In this document: positions 1 through 7,123 of the stretch, piece by piece | Layout: each line of letters opens with the position of its first letter | Numbering within the stretch: position 1 is the first letter of the stretch | Origin: an uncultured Flavobacteriales bacterium | GTDB lineage: Bacteria > Bacteroidota > Bacteroidia > Flavobacteriales > Weeksellaceae | Direction: 5' to 3' | Length of the DNA: 42,124 bases | NCBI GenBank assembly: GCA_937876095.1 | Contig: CALFIE010000079.1 | Span: 1 to 42,124, forward strand | The notes under the pieces: model-generated | What the model was told of the DNA's origin: nothing | The model's database searches: none | What the model saw: the letters and a program-made list of their open reading frames with translations, nothing else | Translations under genes and position numbers: made by a program

Positions 1-1
1 A

Positions 2-268
2 ATCGAAGAAAAAGTAGGTTCTATCTATGAAGCTATCGTAATTATGGGGAAAAGATCAGAACAAATCAATGCAGAGATCAGATCAGAACTTCACAACAAG
101 TTAGACGAATTTGCAGTGCACAATTCTACGTTAGAAGAAGTTTTCGAGAACAGAGAACAAATTGAAATCTCAAAACATTACGAAAAACTTCCTAAACCAA
201 CCTCTATTGCAATCAGAGAATGGCTAGATGATGATATCTATTTCAGAAAAACAGACGATAGAAATTAA
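2..268 (+). CDS. rpoZ: RNA polymerase omega-like (Rpb6-type) subunit, 5' truncated
   Basis: The reading frame is open from base 2, so the N-terminus lies outside the window; the ATG at 44 is internal. The visible 88 codons match the C-terminal part of the small Bacteroidota omega/Rpb6-type subunit, with the family-typical stretch NREQIEISKHYEKLPKPT followed by an acidic, aromatic end. The subunit helps RNA polymerase assembly and stability. The neighbour coaBC supports the call, because omega next to coaBC is a recurrent arrangement in Flavobacteriia as in other bacteria. A strong hairpin with a T-run follows the stop, so it does not obviously share a transcript with coaBC. Confidence 0.82.
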   Translation: MEEKVGSIYEAIVIMGKRSEQINAEIRSELHNKLDEFAVHNSTLEEVFENREQIEISKHYEKLPKPTSIAIREWLDDDIYFRKTDDRN

Positions 269-293
269 AATTTATTGTCAAAATTATACTACC

Positions 294-326
294 AAAGTCA
301 CAAAAGAAATTCTTTTGTGACTTTTT
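294..326 (+). terminator. Rho-independent terminator after the omega-like gene
   Basis: A 15-bp perfect inverted repeat (AAAGTCACAAAAGAA pairing with its complement ending at 324) has a tiny loop and runs into TTTTT. It lies 26 bases past the omega-like stop and well before the coaBC start. Confidence 0.8.
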
Positions 327-395
327 GTTGTTGTTAGCTATATTAAAAAATATTTTTTTCTAAAAAAAATACTTAATTTCGTTGAAAATAATTCT

Positions 396-1598
396 ATGAG
401 TGCCGTTTTGCAAAACAAGAAGATTCTAATTGCCATTTCAGGAGGAATTGCGGCTTACAAAATCAATTTTTTGGTGAGAGATTTCATCAAAAAAGGTGCA
501 GAAATAAAAGTGATTATAACACCATCTGCAACCGAATTTGTATCTAAAGTTACGCTTTCTACATTGTCAAAAAATCCAGTATTTTCTGAATTTTATCCAG
601 AAAACGGCTCTTGGAATTCTCATGTAGAACTCGCACTTTGGGCAGATTTGATTTTGGTGGCTCCTTGTACTGCAAATACCCTTGCAAAAATGGTTCTTGG
701 GATTTGTGATAATTTGGTAATAGCAACCTATATGTCTGCAAAATGCCCAGTTTTTATAGCACCAGCAATGGATTTGGATATGTATGCACATCTTTCTACC
801 AAAGAAAATATAGAAAAAGCCGAAAAATTTGGGCACCACATAATTCCTGCAGAATTCGGCGAATTAGCTTCAGGATTGGTTGGTCAAGGTAGAATGGCAG
901 AACCAGAACAAATTTTACAAAAAATCGAAGATTTCTTCACTCAATCTCAATCTCTTTTTGGAAAGACCGTTCTAATTACAGCAGGACCAACCTATGAAGC
1001 AATAGATCCTGTGAGATTTATTGGCAATCATTCTTCAGGAAAAATGGGTTATTCTTTGGCAGAAGAAGCCGCAAAAAGAGGTGCAAAAGTTGTACTTATT
1101 TCCGGACCAAGTGCTGAGAAAACCACCCATCAAAATATTGAAATCCACAGAATAACTTCTGCAAAAGAAATGTATGATCAGGTTTTCAATTATTATGATA
1201 AAGCAGATATTGCTATTGCAAGTGCCGCAGTTGCAGATTACACTCCAAAAGTTGTTGCCGCAGAAAAAATTAAAAAAAATGAAGACGAATTTTCTATACA
1301 ACTTGTCAAAAATCTAGATATTCTAAAAACGATGGGCGAGAAAAAAAGCCATCAATTTTTAGTAGGTTTTGCACTAGAAACGCAAAACGAAGAAGAAAAT
1401 GCAAAAGGCAAATTGCAGAAAAAAAATTTGGATATGATTGTCCTCAATTCACTTCGTGATGTTGGTGCAGGTTTCAAAAATGACACCAACAAAATAAAAA
1501 TTTTTACCAAAACCGAAGAAAAATCTTTTGATCTAAAATCAAAAGAAGCCGTTGCAAAAGATATTTTAGATTTGGTAGAAGAGAAAATAAAACACTGA
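396..1598 (+). CDS. coaBC: Bifunctional phosphopantothenoylcysteine decarboxylase / phosphopantothenate-cysteine ligase
   Basis: Catalyses two steps of coenzyme A synthesis: CTP-dependent ligation of cysteine to 4'-phosphopantothenate, then FMN-dependent decarboxylation. At 400 residues it has the usual full CoaBC length. The N-terminal flavoprotein half starts ISGGIAAYK, carries the His in SWNSHVEL and has the substrate-binding motif as PAMDLDMY (PxMNxxMW in E. coli). The C-terminal ligase half starts near residue 190 with TAGPTYEAIDPVRFIGNHSSG and has AAVADYTP followed by the KIKK lysines. The ATG at 396 gives the expected N-terminus. The DUF4835 gene starts 19 bases after the stop, so the two are probably co-transcribed. 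Confidence 0.97.
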   Translation: MSAVLQNKKILIAISGGIAAYKINFLVRDFIKKGAEIKVIITPSATEFVSKVTLSTLSKNPVFSEFYPENGSWNSHVELALWADLILVAPCTANTLAKMVLGICDNLVIATYMSAKCPVFIAPAMDLDMYAHLSTKENIEKAEKFGHHIIPAEFGELASGLVGQGRMAEPEQILQKIEDFFTQSQSLFGKTVLITAGPTYEAIDPVRFIGNHSSGKMGYSLAEEAAKRGAKVVLISGPSAEKTTHQNIEIHRITSAKEMYDQVFNYYDKADIAIASAAVADYTPKVVAAEKIKKNEDEFSIQLVKNLDILKTMGEKKSHQFLVGFALETQNEEENAKGKLQKKNLDMIVLNSLRDVGAGFKNDTNKIKIFTKTEEKSFDLKSKEAVAKDILDLVEEKIKH

Positions 1599-1617
1599 TT
1601 CCTACGTTTATAGCATT

Positions 1618-2520
1618 ATGAAAAGACTACTACTTTTTTTAACATTCCTACTTTTTTCAAATTCTGCTTTTTCGCAAGAGATTTTGGCACAAGTTCAGGT
1701 TAATTCTCAAGTGATGGGCGGAAGCAACCAACAAGTTTACAAAACTTTGGAAAAAAATCTGCGAGATTTCATCAATAATACAAGTTGGACTGGCAAGAAA
1801 TTACAAAATTTTGAAAAAATTAAAGCCAATTTCGCTTTGGTAATTACCGAAGGAAGTGGTAGTCAATTCAAAGGAACTTTGGTGGTGCAATCTGTTCGTC
1901 CGGTTTTTGATTCTACTTACGAAAGTCCACTCATCAATTATAATGATACCGATGTTGCTTTTGATTATGTAGAAAATGAAAATTTGGTATTCAATGAACG
2001 CCAATTTTCGGGTAAAAATTTAACCGATGTCATCAGTTTTTATGTTTATCTGATTTTAGCGTATGATGCTGATAGTTTTCAGGTAAAAGGTGGTCAAGAA
2101 TGGTTCACCAAATGCCAAAAAATTTCGCAAAATTCTCAAAACCAAAATTATGGAGGTTGGTCTGCAGTAGAAAGTCCGAAAACCAGAGGTGCACTTATCA
2201 ATGCAATTTTGAATGAGAACACCAGTACTATGAGAAACGTTTCCTATTCGTATCACAGAGCAGGACTAGATAATTTATCTAAACAAGACCAATCGCAAGC
2301 AAAAAAAATAATTTTCGATGCGCTGAATCGTTTGAAAATGTATGAAAATTCTTTTCAATTAAATCCTGCGATCAATCTTTTCATCAATACCAAAAGCCAA
2401 GAAATTTTTGATATTTTCGATTCTGGGAACAACTCAGCAATCAATATTACCGAATTGCGACAATTGATGTCTACGTTTTCACCAAAATACATCGATTCCA
2501 AATGGAATAAATGGAAATGA
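1618..2520 (+). CDS. DUF4835 family secreted protein
   Basis: A 300-residue protein with a Sec signal peptide (MKRLLLFLTFLLFSNSAFSQ, cleavage after about residue 20), starting its mature part with EILAQVQVNSQVMGG. This beginning and the placement between coaBC and recN are typical of the DUF4835 family of Flavobacteriia. No catalytic motif is visible. The protein is expected in the periplasm or at the outer membrane. It sits 19 bases behind coaBC, which suggests one transcript. The function is unknown, and the neighbourhood (CoA synthesis, DNA repair) gives no clear hint. Confidence 0.85.
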   Translation: MKRLLLFLTFLLFSNSAFSQEILAQVQVNSQVMGGSNQQVYKTLEKNLRDFINNTSWTGKKLQNFEKIKANFALVITEGSGSQFKGTLVVQSVRPVFDSTYESPLINYNDTDVAFDYVENENLVFNERQFSGKNLTDVISFYVYLILAYDADSFQVKGGQEWFTKCQKISQNSQNQNYGGWSAVESPKTRGALINAILNENTSTMRNVSYSYHRAGLDNLSKQDQSQAKKIIFDALNRLKMYENSFQLNPAINLFINTKSQEIFDIFDSGNNSAINITELRQLMSTFSPKYIDSKWNKWK

Positions 2521-2523
2521 ATT

Positions 2524-2612
2524 GAGTTGCGAGATACGAGATTCGTGGTTGGTATTTTATAAATTTTGTTTTATTTTTACCATCTTGTAACTCGTAACCC
2601 GAAACTCGTAAC
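2524..2612. repeat. Heptad-periodic intergenic tract in two inverted arms, before recN
   Basis: Two short arms have a clear 7-base period. The left arm at 2524-2544 is built of GAGTTGC-like units (GAGTTGC, GAGATAC). The right arm at 2584-2611 is built of CTCGTAA-like units, with CTCGTAA at 2591 and 2605 and a variant at 2598. The right arm is roughly the reverse complement of the left, so a long stem-loop is possible. The right arm ends 2 bases before the recN ATG. Confidence 0.6.
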
Positions 2613-2613
2613 T

Positions 2614-4263
2614 ATGTTAACCCGAATTTTTATTCAAAATTTTGCGCTTATTGATCATCTCGACATTAGTTTGTTCGGTGGTTTACAAGTGATTACTGGT
2701 GAAACAGGTGCCGGAAAATCCATTATTTTGGGGGCGCTTCGCTTGATTTTGGGAGAAAGAGCAGATGCAAAAAGCATTTCTGATGCTTCGGTGAAAAGTG
2801 TGGTAGAAGCAGAATTCAAAATTTCTGAAAATTTCAAAGATTTTTTTGATGAAAACGACCTCGATTTCGATGAACAGACCATCATCAGAAGAGAAATTTT
2901 ACCCAACGGAAAATCCCGTGCTTTCATTAATGATGTTCCGGTAACTTTAGATGTTCTGAAAGAAGTTTCAGGGAAATTAGTCGATATTCATTCGCAATTC
3001 GAGACCTCTAATTTGTTTAATGAAGAGTACCAATTTAGTATTATAGATGGTTTATCTGACAATACAACGCTGATTGCAACCTATCAAAAAGAATTTCAAG
3101 CCTTTAAAAATAATCAGAAAACGCTTCAACAACTTCAATTACAATTAGCAGAAGGCAACAAAGAAAGCGATTACAAGAATTTTCTGTTGGCAGAATTGCA
3201 AGAAGCACAATTAGACGATTTGGATTTTGCGGAATTGCAAAGCCAAATTTCTATGCAAGAAAATTCCGGTTTTATTTCTCAAAATTTAGGAGAAATTTTG
3301 GTGAGATTGCAGCAGGATGAATTGGGAATTTTGGCAAGTTTGACCGAAGTCAAAAACAAATTACAAAAAATTGCAGAAGTTGCGCCGCATTTTTCGGAGA
3401 TTTCAAATAGGGTAGAAACGTGTTTCATAGAACTCAAAGATCTGGAAACCGAACTGGAAAAAGAAACAGAACACATAGAAATCAATCCGATGTTGATGGA
3501 AAGTTTGCAACAGCAGAACAACCAAATAAACAACTTATTCCTAAAACATCAGGTTACAGAAATTTCTGATTTAATAGTCATCAAAAATCGGCTCGAAAGT
3601 GAGCAAAGCAATTTTGTAGAACTCGAAAATCTGATTTCAAAAACACAAAAAGAATTGTCAGAGCAAGAACAATCTTTAACGAAATTTGCTGAAAAACTTG
3701 CAGAAAATCGGAAGAAATCCACACCAATTTTCAAAGAAAAAATAGAAAGTCTTTTACAGAAATTAGGTTTAGAAAAAGCAAAAATAGAAGTAGAAAGTAC
3801 CTCAACATCTGAACTTACAAAATTCGGGAAAGAGAAAATACAACTGTTGTTTCAGGCAAATTCTGGTTTTCCGCTAAAACCAATTCAATCCGCAATTTCT
3901 GGCGGAGAAAGAAGCAGAGTTATGCTCGCAATCAAAAAATTGATGGCAGAAAATGCAGAACTTCCCACATTGATATTAGATGAGATTGACACCGGTGTTT
4001 CTGGTAAAATTGCTGATGAAATGGGAAAAGTGATGAAGGAAATGTCTGCAGATATGCAACTCATCGTCATCACACATTTGGCGCAAGTTGCCGCAAAAGG
4101 CGACCACAATTACAAAGTAATTAAAGAAGATATTTCTGGGAAAACCCAAACCAAAATCGTTTCTCTGAACCCAAAAGAAAAATTACAAGAAATTGCACAA
4201 TTGCTTTCTGGTTCGCAAATTACAGACGCTGCTATAAAACAAGCAGAGGAACTGATGAAGTAG
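2614..4263 (+). CDS. recN: DNA repair protein RecN
   Basis: SMC-like ATPase acting in double-strand break repair. The protein has 549 residues, the family's normal length. Walker A (GETGAGKS) is at about residues 29-36 and the segment IQNFALIDHLDISL is the classic RecN N-terminus. A long Glu/Gln-rich coiled coil fills the middle. The C-terminal head has the signature ISGGERSRVMLAIKKL, Walker B LILDEIDTGVSG and the ITHLAQVAAKGDHNY switch region. An upstream in-frame ATG at 2566 would add 16 residues encoded by repeat DNA and is rejected; the ATG at 2614 starts the conserved protein. Confidence 0.97.
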   Translation: MLTRIFIQNFALIDHLDISLFGGLQVITGETGAGKSIILGALRLILGERADAKSISDASVKSVVEAEFKISENFKDFFDENDLDFDEQTIIRREILPNGKSRAFINDVPVTLDVLKEVSGKLVDIHSQFETSNLFNEEYQFSIIDGLSDNTTLIATYQKEFQAFKNNQKTLQQLQLQLAEGNKESDYKNFLLAELQEAQLDDLDFAELQSQISMQENSGFISQNLGEILVRLQQDELGILASLTEVKNKLQKIAEVAPHFSEISNRVETCFIELKDLETELEKETEHIEINPMLMESLQQQNNQINNLFLKHQVTEISDLIVIKNRLESEQSNFVELENLISKTQKELSEQEQSLTKFAEKLAENRKKSTPIFKEKIESLLQKLGLEKAKIEVESTSTSELTKFGKEKIQLLFQANSGFPLKPIQSAISGGERSRVMLAIKKLMAENAELPTLILDEIDTGVSGKIADEMGKVMKEMSADMQLIVITHLAQVAAKGDHNYKVIKEDISGKTQTKIVSLNPKEKLQEIAQLLSGSQITDAAIKQAEELMK

Positions 4264-4273
4264 TTTTTTGGAG

Positions 4274-4306
4274 AGCGTTGTTAGAGCTTTGAGCTCTAAC
4301 AACGCT
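4274..4306 (+). terminator. Strong hairpin after recN without a T-run
   Basis: A 15-bp perfect stem (AGCGTTGTTAGAGCT) with a TTG loop begins 11 bases after the recN stop. It is GC-richer than its surroundings. No T-run follows directly, so ordinary intrinsic termination is uncertain; RNA stabilisation of the recN 3' end or a repeat remnant are alternatives. Confidence 0.45.
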
Positions 4307-4398
4307 TCATCACTATTCCCAATTTTTTGATTTCGCTCTTATTTATAGGTCTTGAAAAAGAAAATTCCGTAAATTTACACATCTAAAAAGTAAAAAAA

Positions 4399-6006
4399 AT
4401 GGCTTTCATTTACCAAGATCCGTATCCAATTTTAAAAGATGATACGCAATACAAGAAATTGACTTCAGATTATGTTTCTGTAGAACAATGTGGCGACCGA
4501 GAAATCCTGAAAGTAGATCCAAAAGCATTGGAACTCCTTGCAGAAGAAGCAATGGCAGATGTTTCTTTTATGCTACGAACTTCGCATCTTGAAAGTTTAC
4601 GAAAAATTATAGACGATCCAGAAGCAACAGATAACGATCGATTTGTAGCATACAACTTATTAGAAAATGCCGCAGTTGCAGTTGCAGGAGCGTTACCATC
4701 TTGTCAAGATACAGGTACCGCAATTGTGATGGCAAAAAAAGGTGAAAATGTATACACAGGTGTAGATGATGGCGAATTTTTGAGCAAAGGAATTTACAAT
4801 ACCTATCAAAAAAGAAATTTGCGCTACTCGCAAATTGTACCACTTACAATGTTCGATGAGAAAAATTCGGGTTCTAATCTTCCTGCTCAAATTGATATTT
4901 ATGCTAAAAAAGGAAATTATTACGAATTTTTATTTTTAACAAAAGGAGGTGGTTCTGCCAATAAAACGTTCCTTTATCAAAAAACAAAATCACTTCTCAA
5001 CGAAAAATCTTTAGAAGAATTCATCCGTGAGAAAATTATGGATTTGGGAACTTCTGCCTGTCCACCTTATCATCTTGCATTGGTAATTGGCGGAACTTCT
5101 GCCGAAGCCAATTTAGCAGCCGTAAAAAAAGCATCAGCAAAATATTTTGACAATTTACCAACCGAAGGAAATGATTCAGGACAAGCATTTCGTGATTTGG
5201 AATGGGAAGCAAAAGTGCAAAAATTTTGTCAGGAATCTGCAATCGGAGCGCAATTTGGTGGTAAATATCTTACGCACGATGTTCGTGTAATTCGTTTACC
5301 AAGACACGCTGCAAGTTGTCCGGTTGGAATGGGAGTTTCTTGTTCTGCAGATAGAAATATTAAAGGAAAAATAACGAAAGAAGGTATTTTCCTTGAGCAA
5401 TTAGAAACCAATCCTGCACAATTTTTACCAGCAACTCCACCACATTTGGAACCTGCAGTAGAAATCAACCTAAACAAACCAATGCCAGAAATTTTGGCAG
5501 AATTATCGAAATATCCAATCAAAACCCGTCTAAAACTGAACGGAACCTTGATTGTTGCAAGAGATATTGCACACGCAAAAATCAAAGAATTGTTAGACGC
5601 AGGAAAACCAATGCCAGAATATTTCAAAAATCACCCGATTTATTACGCAGGTCCTGCAAAAACACCAGAAGGAATGCCTTCAGGAAGTTTCGGACCAACT
5701 ACTGCAGGTAGAATGGATGTGTATGTAGATGAATTTCAAAAAAATGGAGGAAGTATGATTATGCTTGCAAAAGGAAACAGAAGCAAAGAAGTTACCAATG
5801 CTTGTGCAAAATATGGCGGTTTCTATTTGGGTTCAATTGGTGGTCCTGCTGCAATTTTGGCGAAAGAAAATATCCTAAGTGTAGAAGTCGTAGATTTCCC
5901 AGAGTTGGGAATGGAAGCTGTACGAAAAATTGAAGTGAAAGATTTCCCAGCATTCATCATTACCGATGATAAAGGCTACGATTTTTTTTCTGCATTATTG
6001 CATTAA
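4399..6006 (+). CDS. fumA: Fumarate hydratase class I, [4Fe-4S]
   Basis: Reversible hydration of fumarate to malate in the TCA cycle. At 535 residues it is a one-chain class I enzyme. Three cysteines, C102 (in PSCQDTGTA), C221 (in GTSACPPYH) and C315 (in GVSCSADRN), have the same spacing (119 and 94 residues) as the iron-sulfur ligands of E. coli FumA, so the cluster should be intact. The C-terminal half has the beta-domain motifs GPAKTPEGMPSGSFGPTTAG and SIGGPAA. The closest alternative, L-tartrate dehydratase, consists of two subunits. It is monocistronic as far as can be seen: hairpin upstream at 4274, separate promoter downstream at 6086. Confidence 0.95.
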   Translation: MAFIYQDPYPILKDDTQYKKLTSDYVSVEQCGDREILKVDPKALELLAEEAMADVSFMLRTSHLESLRKIIDDPEATDNDRFVAYNLLENAAVAVAGALPSCQDTGTAIVMAKKGENVYTGVDDGEFLSKGIYNTYQKRNLRYSQIVPLTMFDEKNSGSNLPAQIDIYAKKGNYYEFLFLTKGGGSANKTFLYQKTKSLLNEKSLEEFIREKIMDLGTSACPPYHLALVIGGTSAEANLAAVKKASAKYFDNLPTEGNDSGQAFRDLEWEAKVQKFCQESAIGAQFGGKYLTHDVRVIRLPRHAASCPVGMGVSCSADRNIKGKITKEGIFLEQLETNPAQFLPATPPHLEPAVEINLNKPMPEILAELSKYPIKTRLKLNGTLIVARDIAHAKIKELLDAGKPMPEYFKNHPIYYAGPAKTPEGMPSGSFGPTTAGRMDVYVDEFQKNGGSMIMLAKGNRSKEVTNACAKYGGFYLGSIGGPAAILAKENILSVEVVDFPELGMEAVRKIEVKDFPAFIITDDKGYDFFSALLH

Positions 6007-6085
6007 TAGGACTTTCTTTAGGGATTTTTTTTAATAAAAACACCTTTTTTTGGTAACAGATGATAAAATTCATCCAAAAAAATTT

Positions 6086-6115
6086 TTGTAAACTCAATTA
6101 ATTACTTTATTTTTG
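6086..6115 (+). promoter_or_regulatory. Promoter of the small membrane protein gene
   Basis: TTTTTG ending at 6088 is followed after 19 bases by TATTTTTG (6108-6115), matching the Bacteroidota primary-sigma pattern TTG-N19 to 21-TAnnTTTG. The expected start is near 6121, about 12 bases before the ATG. Confidence 0.6.
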
Positions 6116-6132
6116 CTTCAAATCTATAGAAA

Positions 6133-6408
6133 ATGACAATATTAGCAGGATTTTGGCCTTTTTATCAGTTCCTTTGGACTGTTTATTTCATCACCATGTT
6201 TTTGGTGGGATTTTGGTGCATTTTTATGTTTTTCGGTTATGTTATTCCAATTTGGCTTACCCAAGGTTTGGCTGAATATTTAGGGAAAACCAAAGCATTT
6301 GATCCGGAACAAGTTCGTTACAAAAAAGTATATGAGCAAGAAGGAGCCGAAGTTATTTACAATCAACCAAAAGGTTCTGGTCCATATTTACATCACGGTC
6401 ATCATTAA
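6133..6408 (+). CDS. Small membrane protein, function unknown
   Basis: A 91-residue protein not assigned to a named family. Residues 1-45 are very hydrophobic and rich in Trp, Phe and Tyr (FWPFYQFLW, FWCIFMFFGYVIPIW), enough for one long or two short membrane segments. A soluble tail follows, with charged residues (KTKAFDPEQVRYKKVYEQEGAEV) and a His-rich end (LHHGHH) that could bind a metal. It has a convincing promoter at 6086 and a terminator at 6474, so it is a stand-alone expressed unit. The adjacent fumarase does not indicate a shared role. Confidence 0.75.
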   Translation: MTILAGFWPFYQFLWTVYFITMFLVGFWCIFMFFGYVIPIWLTQGLAEYLGKTKAFDPEQVRYKKVYEQEGAEVIYNQPKGSGPYLHHGHH

Positions 6409-6473
6409 TTGGTGTCATCGCTTTTCTCCATTATTCCCGAGAAAAGTGATATCATAGCAAAACCATATATTCT

Positions 6474-6506
6474 ACTGTCTCCAAAAAATTTGGAGACAGT
6501 TTTTTT
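6474..6506 (+). terminator. Rho-independent terminator of the small membrane protein gene
   Basis: A 12-bp perfect stem (ACTGTCTCCAAA with its complement) and AAA loop, followed by a run of seven T. It begins 66 bases after the stop at 6408. Nothing convincing is coded between 6409 and 6581. Confidence 0.85.
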
Positions 6507-6581
6507 ACAATCATTTTTCAAACAAAAAAACAGTTTCGATTACTCAAAACTGTTTCACTCAAAAATAAATCGTTGTACGGT

Positions 6582-6971
6582 TTATCGGAGTCGGTCAACC
6601 GATTTTACGAGCCTGTCGTCTTTGCCAATGTAAATATTTGCCACATACAGACAAATGATAGACAAAAACGGAAAAAGCGGCTCAATACCCTTCTCAGGAA
6701 AAATAATTCCTCCGGATAACTCTAGAAGCCAATACACCAACGCACCAATCAACAAAGCGTTTATAATAATGCTGATTTTATTCAGCAACAATTGTCTTTT
6801 TCGATTTTTATAACTGAAAATGCTTAACAATCCTAAAAGAACCAACAAACCACAAGCAAAAGCAACTACAGGAATTCCTGCAACCAATTGCACATCTTGA
6901 CCGCTGTAATACAAGAATATTGCACCCAAAACCGCCAAAAATAACCAAACAGTTTGTATTCTCTGAAGCAT
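6582..6971 (-). CDS. DUF4293 family membrane protein
   Basis: A 129-residue integral membrane protein with four predicted membrane helices, starting MLQRIQTVWLFLAVLGAIF; the MLQRIQT(V/I)(W/Y)L start is typical of DUF4293. The first helix is at about 7-22, then 32-50, 60-82 and 95-115. In Flavobacteriia this family is commonly divergent from rho, as here. The promoter at 6989-7020 overlaps that of rho on the opposite strand, so transcription of the two genes may interfere. The molecular role is unknown. Confidence 0.82.
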   Translation of the reverse strand: MLQRIQTVWLFLAVLGAIFLYYSGQDVQLVAGIPVVAFACGLLVLLGLLSIFSYKNRKRQLLLNKISIIINALLIGALVYWLLELSGGIIFPEKGIEPLFPFLSIICLYVANIYIGKDDRLVKSVDRLR

Positions 6972-6988
6972 TTTACAAAATTATGTAT

Positions 6989-7020
6989 GCAAAAATAGAA
7001 TAAATTTTTGCATTATTCAA
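6989..7020 (-). promoter_or_regulatory. Promoter of the DUF4293 gene
   Basis: On the minus strand TTG (7020-7018) is followed after 20 bases by TATTTTTGC (about 6997-6989), a good fit to the Bacteroidota promoter. It overlaps the rho promoter on the plus strand. Confidence 0.55.
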
Positions 7021-7037
7021 AAATTAGTGTAGATTTG
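7008..7037 (+). promoter_or_regulatory. Promoter of rho
   Basis: TTG at 7008-7010 and TAGATTTG at 7030-7037 are separated by 19 bases, fitting the Bacteroidota consensus. The predicted start near 7043 leaves a leader of about 80 bases, which contains the palindrome at 7061. Confidence 0.55.
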
Positions 7038-7060
7038 CAATACAATAGATCTAAAAAAGG

Positions 7061-7076
7061 TAAGTCGCCCGACTTA
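7061..7076. promoter_or_regulatory. Palindrome in the rho leader
   Basis: TAAGTCG-CC-CGACTTA is a perfect 7-bp inverted repeat just downstream of the expected rho start site. It could be an operator, since Rho is autoregulated in several bacteria, or a small RNA hairpin. No direct evidence distinguishes these. Confidence 0.35.
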
Positions 7077-7123
7077 ACTTTCTTACTTACACATCCTTAT
7101 AAAATACTTTTTTCAAACAATAT

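Noticed and set aside
5229..5627. A 132-codon open frame on the minus strand
   Set aside because: It lies wholly antisense to the well-conserved fumarase gene and resembles no family; it is a shadow of that gene's codon use.
6409..6633. A plus-strand frame after the small membrane protein gene
   Set aside because: It begins with TTG directly after a stop codon, contains the terminator hairpin and overlaps the DUF4293 gene end.
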